From Hydractinia symbiolongicarpus (taxonomy: Eukaryota > Cnidaria > Hydrozoa > Anthoathecata > Hydractiniidae): a DNA stretch of 64,000 nucleotides. Location: the NCBI RefSeq assembly GCF_029227915.1, contig NC_079889.1, positions 2,974,001 to 3,038,000 of the forward strand, in the 5' to 3' direction. Each line of letters opens with the position of its first letter. The stretch's first letter is position 1. The notes under the pieces are model-generated. The model was given only the letters and a program-made list of their open reading frames with translations, was not told the origin of the DNA and ran no database searches. Positions 46,371-62,364 of the stretch are shown piece by piece. The translations under genes were made by a program, and so were the position numbers.

Positions 46371-46737
46371 GTATGCAAGGGGTTACCACGCACAAATGAA
46401 CATCTGGAATCCATTTAATGAAGAAATATTGGTTTGTACGCGAGAAACTGAGAATCCTCATGATACCTACGCTGTTTCCATCATTCGTAATTCATATGTT
46501 GTAGGGCTTGCTCCTCTGGGTTTGAGCAAGGGTTTTTTAAACTTCCTTTCACTGCCTGGATCTATCATATTATGTACTGTTACTGGAAAGAAAGTGAATC
46601 GTGGGGCTGGTTTAGGACTTAAAATACCCGTAACATATCAAGTAAGTGGATATGTGAAAGCGTTAAAGTGGCTAAAGCAAATTACGAAAAAGATCCTTTC
46701 ACATGCTACTGACCTCGGTAGAAAATTTCAAACATGA
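46309..46737 (+). CDS. HIRAN-domain protein (142 aa)
   Basis: Residues ~20-110 match the HIRAN pattern: ARGYHAQMNIWNPFNEE, then CTRETENPHDTYAVSII, VVGLAPLGLSKGF, SIILCTVTGKK and LKIPVTYQVSGY. HIRAN domains, as in HLTF, bind DNA 3' ends. The tail is short and basic (KQITKKILSHATDLGRK). AATAAA follows at about 46764. The first ~10 codons overlap the Tigger remnant on the opposite strand, so the true start may be lost or lie at a later or spliced position. Standalone HIRAN ORFs of this kind may belong to mobile elements. Intact otherwise. Confidence 0.7.
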   Translation: MKFFIIMPILFNEANCLYFNSYARGYHAQMNIWNPFNEEILVCTRETENPHDTYAVSIIRNSYVVGLAPLGLSKGFLNFLSLPGSIILCTVTGKKVNRGAGLGLKIPVTYQVSGYVKALKWLKQITKKILSHATDLGRKFQT

Positions 46738-46865
46738 TATATTATGAAGAAATATACCTGTTGTAAATAAAAAAAACAATTGTTTTTATTTTTCCTTTTA
46801 TTTGCTTGCATAAAGAATTTTTTTGACCGTTAATAGAGGTGGAACTTGACATTGTTCCCAACAAT

Positions 46866-47000
46866 ATCGTTAGCTCGTGGAAAAATCCACGGGTTCGCAA
46901 GTCCTTTTTATACCGCATTGCGTGCTTCTCGCTACTTGCGCAGCTAAGCTACTATTTTGTGTGACAGACAGGCAGACGTATACGGGTATTATAATATAGA
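46866..47000 (-). mobile_element. short Helitron-like element (135 bp)
   Basis: On the minus strand it starts TCTATATTATAATACCCG at 47000. It ends with the hairpin CCCGTGGATTTTTCCACG near 46880; the terminal CTAG is mutated. It has the same internal blocks as the copies at 39303 and 48868. Confidence 0.6.
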
Positions 47001-47182
47001 CTAGTCGTTGCCCGTGGAAAAATCCACGGCATGGCCCGTCCTTTATATTACCCGTCGCAACAAAGTGGACAGAAATATATCGCATTTGGTATTGGTGCGC
47101 ATTATAAAAATTTCGTGTTTCCGTTACGGGACACGGCTTTCGCAGACACACAGACAGACAGACGACGGCTATTATTAAAGAG
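47001..47182 (-). mobile_element. short Helitron-like element (182 bp), directly abutting the previous copy
   Basis: On the minus strand it starts TCTCTTTAATAATAGCCG, has a (CTGT)n stretch and the GAAAGCCGTGTCCCGTAACG block. It ends with CCGTGGATTTTTCCACGG, GCAACGA and CTAG. It is nearly the same length and order as 10977-11157 on the other strand. Confidence 0.7.
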
Positions 47183-48867
47183 ATAGCTATATGGTTAAAT
47201 AAAACTTTCTTAGGATGTCACGTTAGCTAGTTACTTCATGAATTTTGAGTCCAACAAACTTTCAAAACATCTAAATTTAAGTCTTTCACCAATTTTGAAC
47301 AACCAAGCTAAGCCAGATAATATAATGAGTCAGTAATATTCTGACAAATTTTTTTTATTGACGAAAAAGCTTCTTTTGCATCTCATTATCTTTGAAATTT
47401 CAAAAATGCCCAGCATATCCGGGCATTCTTGTATCACATGATCAGCCTGTTCCAGGGTCGATGTTGGCCACGCCAGTAAAGGCTCAGGGGCCACAAGACC
47501 CTGGGGACGAGGTTAAAAGCCAATCTTAGTAGAAGTAGTCCTTTTTCAAATTTGTACGACAAAGCAGTTAAAAATTCTTATGATATCAGGAGATAAAATT
47601 ATATAGTTGCATTCAATACACACATTAAAAGTTTACAGGAAATTTTTATACAAACTGTCAAAAATTCTCTTAATATCATTTAGATCTCTCAACGAAAGGT
47701 CGTCATTTCAAGGTTCTGCTCTTGTAAAAATTGTTTTAATATCGATTCATTCACTTGCCCATATTGAATCACCGCCAAGGGGAATCGAACCCTGGTCTCC
47801 CGCGGAAAGTACGAGAGTTTTAACCACTAAACTACGGCGCCATGAACAAAATGGTGAGTCTGTGCGAAAGGATTAATCATACTGGAAACTTTGCAAAGGC
47901 AAGTGTTTTCATAATTTTGCCATCAACAAGTTTAGGGTTTACACATTTTTTCATAAATCCTTAACTTTTTTATATACCTTTTGATCCTCCTAGAAAGACA
48001 ACTTCATTTTCTTGTATATTTTCTTGATACAATTCATTGGAGATGAAATTGTGAACATTTCTTTTTGACTAGCCATGATTGGGGTACGAGTAAAAATAAA
48101 ATAAGTGAATAATAAATAATAAAAGGTTTCTTCTTAATTAACCAAAACGTCTTTCTTTTACACTTTTACGCTACCATATTTATATTGCGAGCATATTGTT
48201 TAAGTTGGCCGGCACCGAAAGCCCAGCAGTAAAAATAAAAAAGATGTTAGTAATGTCACAGAAATCCGGGTTATGAACTTGAGGTTAAGAGACATTACCT
48301 TCTAGTGATAAAACCTTCATTATTATTCTAAGAATTCATAATTTCCATTTTTTCAGTCTTTTCTGATTTAGAGCTTAAATTCAGGGTTATGTTATTTTCA
48401 AAATAATTTTGGAGACATGCAGATGATAGCATATCTCTACTCTACTTTTAGTTAGGGTGGCTTACCAACAAATAACTTGCAAAGGATTGTTTTTTCTAAA
48501 GTTACTTAATGAGGATATTATAGCACCCGACATTACGACAAAATTAAGTGCAAAATTTAGTTCATTGGTTACCATGGTTACCCGTTGCTAGGTGAAATAG
48601 GAGCAAAATATGACATTTAACTAAATAATATGCGCTATTTGAAGCGCCTTTTTGGCTGCGTATGTTTCTCAAGGGTCACGTGTAGTGAGAGTGAAACGTA
48701 TTTTCGTAAAGCTGACTCGTCTCCCAGACAAATGATGCGGTATTTTTTGACAAAAAAGGCTAAAACAGGGCGAAACTGGACAAGATAACTAAGAGAGAAA
48801 AATTCGATTTGAAATTCGGTTTCAGTTAAGCAATAGGTAATACATTCACAGAAGAAATTGTAAAGAA
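47183..48867. other. non-coding region with a tRNA-like repeat and one dispersed motif
   Basis: A CCCTGGGGACGAGGTT motif lies at about 47498. Apart from the tRNA-like sequence at 47771 I recognise nothing. Confidence 0.4.
47771..47841 (-). tRNA. tRNA-like sequence (Asp/Glu-like), probably a pseudogene
   Basis: On the minus strand the A box is GTTTAGTGGTTAAAAC and the B-box/T arm is CAGGG-TTCGATT-CCCCT. The anticodon arm ends CGCGGGAGACC, as in tRNA-Asp. A TTC triplet sits near the expected anticodon. The acceptor stem pairs at only about four of seven positions, so I do not call it functional. Confidence 0.4.
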
Positions 48868-49022
48868 CTAGTCGTTAGCCCGTGGAAAATCCACGAGTTC
48901 GCCCGTCCTTTTTATACCGCATTGCGTGCTTCTCGCTATTGCGCAGCTAAGCTACCATTTTGCGTGACAGACAGACGGACGGACGGACGGACGGACAGAC
49001 GTATACGGGCATTATAATTTGG
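48868..49022 (-). mobile_element. short Helitron-like element with expanded (GGAC)n
   Basis: On the minus strand it begins TCCAAATTATAATGCCCG. It ends with a hairpin (CTCGTGGATTTTCCACGGG), CTAACGA and an intact CTAG. The internal microsatellite has changed from CAGA to CGGA units. Confidence 0.65.
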
Positions 49023-50713
49023 ATATGTGCTTTGATCTTAAGAATTCTTGATTTACGTGGATTCCGAACTTAAACGGGTAAAACTTGTTTAAAGATTATT
49101 TTATAAAATAGGTTTATATATAAGTCTCAGTAAGTAAACTCTTACGAGGTCACTTCGGAGGGTGCATTGTTAAGACAGCTTTCTGACTGCGTGTGGAACA
49201 CCACATTTAATATTCATAACTGTCATATATTGTCTTAGGAGGCCCTAAAGTATCATCAATCATTGCAAGGCATTAAACATCGACGGGGGGCAAGAAAGCT
49301 TTCTACAATGCCTATGGGCGTTGCTATGCACTTATATTTGCGGTTGGTTGGAAAAGGTGCCAGATTGCGCAATAAAAACCGAAATTTGTCATAAGCACTA
49401 CTTGCCATGGTATTCTAAGATGAATTTGCTGTCAGAAAACAGGTAAAAGACAATTCTTGAAATTTAGCCATTTTTGAAGGGAAACCACCCTAACAACGCA
49501 TGTCAGGGTTAAGAACTCTGACACAAAATGTACTGGCACTACTTTGCACTACTACAATTGTTTGCACAAATTTTTCGGACAAACAGGTTTTTTATAAAAA
49601 TCTAACCACTTGATATTTTACAGGCCTTCTCCTCCCTATCGCAATATTGAAGTACCGTCATGAGGTGCTCTGGATCTCCAGCATTGAGAAATAGGAGATG
49701 AGTTTTAAAACACACAATCTGAAGTTAAAGTTGCCCCATTGCACACGATTTTCTTAATCTTTAGGAAAATTATAAAATAGGCCAAGGAGCACATTAACAA
49801 TAGGTATACCTGCAAAATTGTGTGTATATCCCCGTTAATATTTATATATCCGATTATCCGATAGTTTTCCGTTTTGAATATTTATTATAGTATGTTAGTC
49901 CAAAAGAGTATTATTTAACAACATATACATTAATAGCAGACGAAAGTACTTTCAACGTTACTACCATTCAGGACCAACGTTACCATAATTTGTAAGTGGG
50001 GTAATCTAGTAAACTAAACTCATTATTTTTTCATTTTTTGTTATTTTTGATGAGAGAAAAGAGCGAGAGTACAATACAGGGCATTTGCGAAAGCAAGGCA
50101 GAGAGACAGGTATCCTTTTTGAAGTGGGGTTACAAGTCACGGACAACACAACAAACAGAATTTTAGTAAGTCGGCACGCAAGCAATAATTCTCTTGATCA
50201 CTGTATCGGCCAAATCGTAAGGTATATAACTTCTTACAACTTGTTATTGTTTTGTGTAAAACACTGCTGATGTTAAACACTGCTCAAGCACAAGGTGCAC
50301 GGCACCACACCATAAAGTGTTTTTATCATTCGAATCATTGTCAACAAAACATTGAGCACAGCAGTGTCTTTTCATATTAATTACTGCCATTTTGTTTCCG
50401 ACATATCCACCCTTACATCAGCCGCCAATAGTACATCCGCCCCTTCGCCTTCCGTGCCAAATACAAAAACAAATAAGCCCTAATGGCTCAATTGTTATTA
50501 TTATTTATTATTGTACCCAGGATAACCTCTTCAGCTCCTATTGGCACTGCCATCAACGAGGGGTCCTAGGGCATTTAAAGCTCCCATTTTAACAACAAAA
50601 GTCGTACAAGTACAGCAATCGCTCAACTAGATAAGCTCTAATATATCAATCCTATTCTCATGCTGAGCGCTAAAGCAGAAAAGATAGATTCACACTTTTA
50701 TAGTCTCTGGTAT
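49023..50713. other. non-coding region, no gene recognised
   Basis: Nothing supported. The part just before the gypsy element (about 50390-50640) is GC-richer than its surroundings and could be retroelement leader, but no LTR ends were found. Confidence 0.35.
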
Positions 50714-50782
50714 GACTCATCCGGATTTGAACATAAGCCTTCCCGCAGTAGAAGCGAAAGCTCTACCACAAGACCACCAGTC
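50714..50782 (-). tRNA. tRNA-like sequence with a CTA triplet at the anticodon position
   Basis: On the minus strand the acceptor ends GACTGGT and ATGAGTC pair at six of seven positions. The D-arm-like GGTC-TTGTGGTA-GAGC and an anticodon stem (TTCGC with GCGGG) with loop TTCTACT are visible, and the B box is TGTTCAAATCC. The two linker bases before the D arm are missing and the T stem is weak. Probably a tRNA-derived repeat. Confidence 0.35.
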
Positions 50783-50892
50783 TTCAACTTATACTCGGTA
50801 ATCATCCTTATACTCGGCCACAAAATCACGCACGACATTGTCCGATCCATCATAGATGTCGATAAACAAACAAATGGCGGCGATATAAGAAA

Positions 50893-52830
50893 ATGACTGA
50901 TTTATCCAACATTGCCTATATCAAAAATAAGCTGGGATCAACATGCTTACAAAAGGTACATAAAATGCCTTTTAACTTTGTTGGACCTGATGCTATACAA
51001 ACAGCTAGCGAACACGATTTTCTCGGCTACATCAAATCGTTAGCCTTGAAAGCTGTACATTCCGAAGTGTACCACCAACACTTTTACAAACGTAAGCAAA
51101 GTGATGGTGAAGCAATAACATTTTTTATATCTCGTTTAAAGGACAGTGTGGAAACGCTACAAGTAACCAATTTTATCTGTTGACAACTAATCGCTGGAAT
51201 GCATAATTCATAATTCATCTGACAGTCGAAAATTCTATCAGAAATGGAAGTTTCTAAGAACAATTAACAAACCGTCTCTTAACCTTAGAATATATCGAAC
51301 GCGTCCCTTCCGATCCCCACAACAAATCCCCACCAGTTAAACAGACGTTGCGGCACTAAAACCAACAAATCCCCCGACGAAGTCTTAATGCTCAGCCATC
51401 AACAAATCGTACAGTGGTCGCTGTGGGCAATTTCATTCAAAAGGTCGGGTAAAATATCTTGCTTGGGAAAAGTTATGTAGAAACTCTAATAAACCTAACC
51501 ATTTCGCTGCTGTGTGCAGTAGCCCTAAGGTTGCCGCCATCCGAGAGGAAATTGAGAACCTCATAATATAAACAATCGATTCTATAGCCCTGTTATGACT
51601 AGATGGCTGCCCACACGGCGCTTTCGTTAATAATACATTCGCTCCAAATAAATTCAAAGCCCCTCCAACAACAGGCGTTCCTGTAAAAGTAACTCTGCAC
51701 GAACACCTGTTCAAACAAAATTTGGCCACTTATCCCTAACAGCATAAACGAAAAGGCTTTTACGGATACTGGCGCCCAAGTATGCCCTGGCGGCCCACAT
51801 TTTAAGAGAACATTGATTACAAAAGAATGGCTTCTCGGATCAAAAAATAGCTTTCGAGTTATGGGTCCGCGGAAGTACGTAAGCCGAACTATTTTATATC
51901 TGTGACGGCGTAACTGAATTGTACCTATCACAGACAGCACTCAAAAAGAACTGAAAATTTGATCTGTATCGTTTCCAGAAGTATCCTTGGCAATAAACGT
52001 GCCATCATCTTTGCCCATAGACAATTCAATAGCTCCCTGTAGTTGTTAGATTCGATCTGATGAGCCCACCACTTCCTGAAAAGCTACCATTTCCTTCGAC
52101 GGAAAAACATCGTAGTTACATTGCGCTAATAACGCTTTTAACAATTTAAGCACCACCAATGAAAATCTTATTCTTATCTGGATCATCTGCTCCACACCAC
52201 ATGTCACATCAGTGGAAGGATGAATTTAAAGTCCAACTAGATTCGAACGTATTGCTTGGTGTAATTGAACCAGTACCTCCAGGACATTCAACGGAATAGG
52301 GCTTGAGGATGGTAGTAGTTTTAAAGAAACATGAAAGTCCAAGAAGGAAAGTGACAAGCACTTAACAAAGTAATAAAAAAAGATACAGCATACCCATGTA
52401 GTGTTCAATATCATAAATTGGTACCACCAAGTGGAAAGAAAACACGCCCAGATGCAAAGAATAGAATCACAGCAGTCCCCCTCGTACCCGACACGACGAG
52501 CTTTATGACAGGGTTAAGACGTTATCGTAATTTCCGAGCACTAGAGGACTTCAGTGCATCAGGAGAGCAGAGTTTTGATGACATTACCACGAATTTTCCC
52601 AGAGTTGCTCAAGGTATTGATACTCTGGGGTAATGAAATTTCGAAATCATTTTAGGATTGTCTTGACTACATACACTGATGTGAAAAAAAAAGATGTCTT
52701 CTACAACCCTAGAAAAATTCCGTTTTTGGAATAGGCACTGTCAGACTTGCCAGGTTTGATATTACCTCCGACAATGGATATAAGCCACTCTTCGAGTGAG
52801 TTTTTCTTAATGGCTGAATCAAAGGTTAAA
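50893..52830 (+). pseudogene. decayed Ty3/gypsy retrotransposon internal region
   Basis: Order is gag, protease, reverse transcriptase, broken by many stops. The gag-like ORF (50893-51180) has HSEVYHQHFYKRKQSDGEA and ITFFISRL, and the next frame gives QLIAGMHN. The protease active site FTDTGAQVC lies at about 51755-51782. RT parts follow: LPFPSTEKH (about 52087), VIEPVPPGHSTE (52260), a fingers/palm stretch with SGEQSFDDITTNFPR (about 52560-52605), and RFDITSDNGYKPL (about 52755-52795). RNase H, integrase and LTRs are not seen in this window. The copy cannot be functional. Confidence 0.8.
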
Positions 52831-52842
52831 AGCTAGGAGTGG

Positions 52843-52888
52843 GAGAGAAGGGGGGGAGGGGGAGAGAAGGGGGGGGGGGAAAGGGGAT
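52843..52888 (+). repeat. G-rich tract
   Basis: Repeated GGGGG runs separated by AGA over about 45 bp, including an unbroken run of about ten G. Could form a G-quadruplex. Confidence 0.9.
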
Positions 52889-54348
52889 TGTTATTATACT
52901 GTGATAATAACCTCACATAACATAAGGACATAATACAAGTACATAATATATACTCAAACACATCAATGCAACCGTCATTTTTAATACTATTGACATAATA
53001 ATTTAGGCCTAAAAACTTCAAGTAGCTAAGTAGGATTTATTCTACTACACAAAGCTATAAGTACGTGCACAAAAGATTATTGTTAAGGAACACGCTAACA
53101 ACACGTTACGAACAAGTTACTGATAGTGATATGCTAATTTTCGTAATTTTAAGGTTGAATCAACACGCTACCAAACTCTACCGACACGCTACTAACACGT
53201 TACTGACAGTGATATGCTATATCTCCTATCATTTCTTAAACATGGTGGTTCTGAACTATAGCCAATAGACCCATACAAAAGTTTTATAACAAAAACAAGA
53301 CGCTCAGCCATCTACTTCAACATAACTAGAAATTAAAAAAAGGTTGCGAAGCATTACGCAAGTTGCAAGCAAAATCGAAACTAGCCAATAGTTGACCCTA
53401 GTGCTTTTGTTTCTCTTTGATATAATACGACGAGGTGCTTACATCTTACTGCAGCTGATATCTGGGAAATACACCAAAACTGAATATCATAGACGTAGAA
53501 AACCCTGGCGACGAGGTTGTAAAATAAACTCGCCGCGGAACAACAACAACTCGTTGTGCAAAAGTAGTGATTTTTTGGCAAAAATACAATATATATATGC
53601 GGAATATTTCTTTTAAGAAGGTACAAGAAATTTAGATCGCGCGAAACTAAACATAAACGATAACTAAGAAATTTCGTAAAACCTCTTTCACTGAATTATA
53701 AAATTAAATATTGACAATAATTAAGGGGATGCGCATCGTAAGGTACTCTTTCAACCGGAAAATAATACTCGGAACACAGATAATAATAGAGACTTTCAGA
53801 GACAAGAAGGCGAACGAAGCAGCATGTGTTTTTTTTTCACTTAAAAATAACGGCACTAGTTATGAAAATCGATTTCTTGAAGCCAATGAATCTGCTGCAA
53901 TAAATTTTGTAAACTCACGGGAAAAAATAAACAAAAACAAACAATCTACAGAAACGAAAACAATTTATTAACTTTATCAAGATTTATAAAACAGCTTCAA
54001 GTTTTTGACAGAAAAACAATAACAACGCGGGATGAGGTTTCGCCTTCTTTTTTTTATCTCACATATTGAAAGATAACATCTCTCGCTCATTGTACGCAAT
54101 CTAAAAAGAAACAGAAAACATTTTTATATAGTATATTATATTATATATATAGTAAAGTCTTTAAATACATTAAAATCCAGTGCCTTTGAGAGAAGATATT
54201 TAGAGCTAAATTTCTAAACTACAAATATATATCTTTTTATGGGAAAGAGTGCTCAAAAATTATTTACTAAATACAATATGATTGATACATGCTTGATAGA
54301 ATTAATAAAGTAATGCAACTCTGTTTACTTTGGGGGTTGTCTTCTTTT

Positions 54349-54425
54349 GGGGATTGGTAGTTCAGTCGGTAGAGCGTTCACTTCATATTCATATGGGTTC
54401 AATCCCATATAACAGCTGTTCCTTA
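54349..54425 (+). tRNA. tRNA-like remnant
   Basis: A-box-like TAGTTCAGTCGGTAGAGCG and a well-formed T arm (ATGGG-TTCAATC-CCAT). The acceptor ends do not pair and the anticodon stem is poor. A decayed tRNA or SINE head. Confidence 0.35.
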
Positions 54426-55646
54426 ATGAACAGAAATTTAAAGGGTTTTTGTAGCTCAAATGGAAACTTTTTAGCACTCTAGAACCGCCATGTTGTCCCT
54501 CCTGGAACAATTGACACGGTAAATTTATTGCAATTAATGAGGCTAACCACATAAAATATAGATCACTACTTTTTGTGGCCAAGACAAGAATTGAAGGCAC
54601 TGTTTTCCATTTGGAAAGTACAAATTGTACTTAACAATTTGCTCAAGGTTGCCCTCATACTTATGGCTTTTTTGGCCAGTTTTTTTTTATCTTTTTTAAA
54701 TATTTTATATATGTCCAAACTTAATCTCACAAAAACAATAATTACATTAACGGTTGCCACCATTATCGAACAAAAGTCCAATTGGTCATTTGTGACTTCA
54801 CACGTCGTACATAAGCTAACTTCTTGAAAAATTTATTGCTATAGGTTTGAGTGTTGAAGAATTTAACAAGAAGCGAAAGTAGGTAAACAAAGTAGAATTT
54901 CCAGGTAAAGGCACCATTTGATAAAATAGTTCAGATTTAGAACATATATCAGTAAAAAGACCCTAGTAGCAAAAGTACAAAAGTTTTTAACCACAAATGA
55001 GCAAATACCTTAAAGAATAAAGAGGTATTTTCCCGTTAGTTTTGGATTGGTGACTTAAATTTATTTCCACGATGCAACAAAAAAAAGAAGCAACTTGAGT
55101 TTTAGGAAATATTTAAAAATCGTGTAATAAAATTTTAAAAAAAGAGTTTTGTTAATCATTATGAATTGAATTTTCTTCTGACTGTAGCTAGAGGTAGCTA
55201 TCTAGCTAGCTAGCTAATGATTTGATTGAAGGATGACAGCAAAAATAATTTTCCATGGTGGCCATAGGCACCAAAAAGTAATTTAGTTAGCTAGCTACAT
55301 CAAACCAAGGAAAAAAACGTAAATATAACTTTCAAATCACCCATACCTTCGCAACTCACTTTTCTTCTGCGGTATGAAAAGAATACCACAAACATGCCAA
55401 TTCAAGCTGATAATTTGGTACTTTAAAATCTTCTTTTTAAAGAAGCCATAAATATAACACGTTTTTGCGCATTATAAACGTTCAAATTAATATAATGTGC
55501 CTTCAAAAGGTATATACAAGCTTTCCAAGTGCAAATATTAAGAGAAATAGCATGCCAGCTAAGCCAATTATTATCAGCACTTGGTATAAACTATGTATTT
55601 GTGTTAGGTCTGTAAAATACACGATAATTCAATTTAGCCGATAGCC

Positions 55647-55685
55647 GGGGGGGGGGGGGTACGAAAGACGGGGGGTAGGGGGGTA
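55647..55685 (+). repeat. poly-G tract
   Basis: A run of about 13 G, then GGGGGG-TAGGGGGG within 40 bp. A candidate G-quadruplex and a likely sequencing trouble spot. Confidence 0.9.
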
Positions 55686-57621
55686 CAAAGCCTATTTACT
55701 GGCATTTTTAGCTAACATTTATAAGAGCTGCTTGGTCCAAACTTATTTGTTCTATTAGACAAAAAAATAACCTACCTATTCGAGAAAAAATATCAGTCAT
55801 ATCTCCTTAAGCTGATTTTATATGATTTTTTTTCTATCGAAATTTTGAGAATCTCAATAATTCTCTTGGTATACTTCGCGTAGCAAACGTGCTCCACAAT
55901 TTCGCTTCGCTTGCGAAGCTCAATTGCTTTGCAAAAAGTCCAATAAAACTGAGACAATCGTGTGCACAAATAATAGGATAATCAGTCTTTTTTTACCAAA
56001 ACTTACTCTCTTCCTTACTCCCTCAACATTTTACGGCCTTTCTACTTAATATCTCAAAATTAAAATACTGTTACAGCGACTATCCGACATTGAAAAAGTG
56101 GGAAAGGAGGGAGAAGATGGGTACTTTCAACTTCTCGCAAAATATTGAAAAAGTTGACAAGTTAATAAATTGGCAGGTATCTTGCTAAAAGAATTTTTAA
56201 CGCTATAAAACAGGAGTTGAGTCCAAATATTTAAAAAGAATCTCCATAAAATTTAAGAAACATCCAGATTAAACCAAAAAAGTACGTTTCTTATAAAAAA
56301 AGACATGCAATTGCTAACAATAACCTAAATTTGACGTATCATTAGGAGGATACATAGTAGTTAAAAATGCTAAGCCTTTCTATCGTACGACAGGCGGTTC
56401 CCTTGTCAGATACACAGGGTAAAATTTAGGTCTTATACATTTCTGACAATCTGACAGACACAATAAATGCGAGTCCAAGGGTAATGATAGACTATTCCCC
56501 GCTGGACATCAACCCAGTATTTCAAGGTCTCGGGGATATAGCCTCACCTCTTTCTGTCCTAAAAAAACTAAGGCAACCCTTTACCGCCCGTCTTCTCCCG
56601 CCCCTGGGCGATTAGAAAAAAGAATTACAGCACGATCCACATTGCTTTTCTATTATCGTGGAAAAAAATTCATGAATTTTACAGGTTTTAAAAAAAATGA
56701 CAAATATATACAAAAATTACACCAAATAATAATTAATACTCGTTACTTACAAAAGTGCTAATGCACACTCACTCGCAGATGTTTTACGTGTACTTTATCG
56801 CACTAACATGCAGTTAAATCAAGAATAGTGGGTAAGAGCGGCAGACCAGAGACGAAAGAAAACCAAATATTTCTTAGACATTTTTTTATGAAGTATACAA
56901 AACGCTCAGACTGACATTTAAACATGAATTTACACGATTGATAAATTATTTGCTGTAGTGTATTGGCATAAATTAGCGCTGCATAAATTAATACATATAT
57001 ACTCTACGCCAATGGGGATTTTATGGGCTGGATTTTACTAGAATATTATTGTCCGACAATGAAAACATATACTTCGAACTTAGAGATGCGTAAGAAAGGA
57101 TTGGACATCTACTTTACTTCTTTAAATATAAGAATTTAAAAAAAAGTGCGGCTCTAGCAGTGCATTTAAACACGGTGCAAATTTGACTGCGTCATAATAT
57201 ATAAAAATAATTTCACAAGCTTCAAACCCAGTACTTCTTTTCATGATAGTAGATACAAGATATTTAAAAAGTACTGTATTCGAAGTAGTTTTATTAATAT
57301 ATTGAACAAAACCTGAACAAAGAACAAAACGAATTCTTAGGGTAGTTTCCATTAATGACCAATAGAGCTTTTGCTCACTGCTGCACGAAGTGGGACATAA
57401 TTCATTAAAAGTACCACTTTTACAAATTTTGTTTGTTGTCTATTTAATTCCTTTCACGCATGCATCGATTGGTGTTACATTAAGGTCACGTGGTATCAAC
57501 CAGAACTGCGGACTTGGGCACGGTAGGGCGACTACATGGGCGCCACGCCATAGTAGAAAAGCATTACTTTAATTCGATTATGTATAATATATATATAAGA
57601 TATAATAAATTAAATTTTAAA

Positions 57622-62044
<4,423 letters not shown>

Positions 62045-62364
62045 CTAAAAAAATAAATAAATAAAATATAAAACATCGAAGAAAAACAGAAAATTTTATG
62101 AATAGAGATACATTAGCATCTCAAGCATTATAAAGGATAGTACACTTTGAGCTTTTTTTAACACTTTTGGAGGAATGTTACTTTGTTAAATAATGTACGC
62201 AGCTTAAATTTTGGTCAAAATGTATGGTAGAAAAAATGAAATTGAAGAGAAAAGAATTAATATGGCCTAAGTATTTATCGCTTTGAAAACCCGTTTCAAC
62301 AAAACCTCCAGTACATGGATTTTAATGCTAGCAAAATTTTCTCAATAACTTAGATGTGTCATAA

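Larger units (their letters stand above)
52889..57621. other. non-coding region, no gene recognised
   Basis: Contains one dispersed ACCCTGGCGACGAGGTTG motif (about 53500), GCTAGCTAGCTA runs (about 55200) and poly-G tracts (about 55647-55685). Short open frames carry no known motif. The 3' UTR of ARHGAP39 is probably at its right end. Confidence 0.4.
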
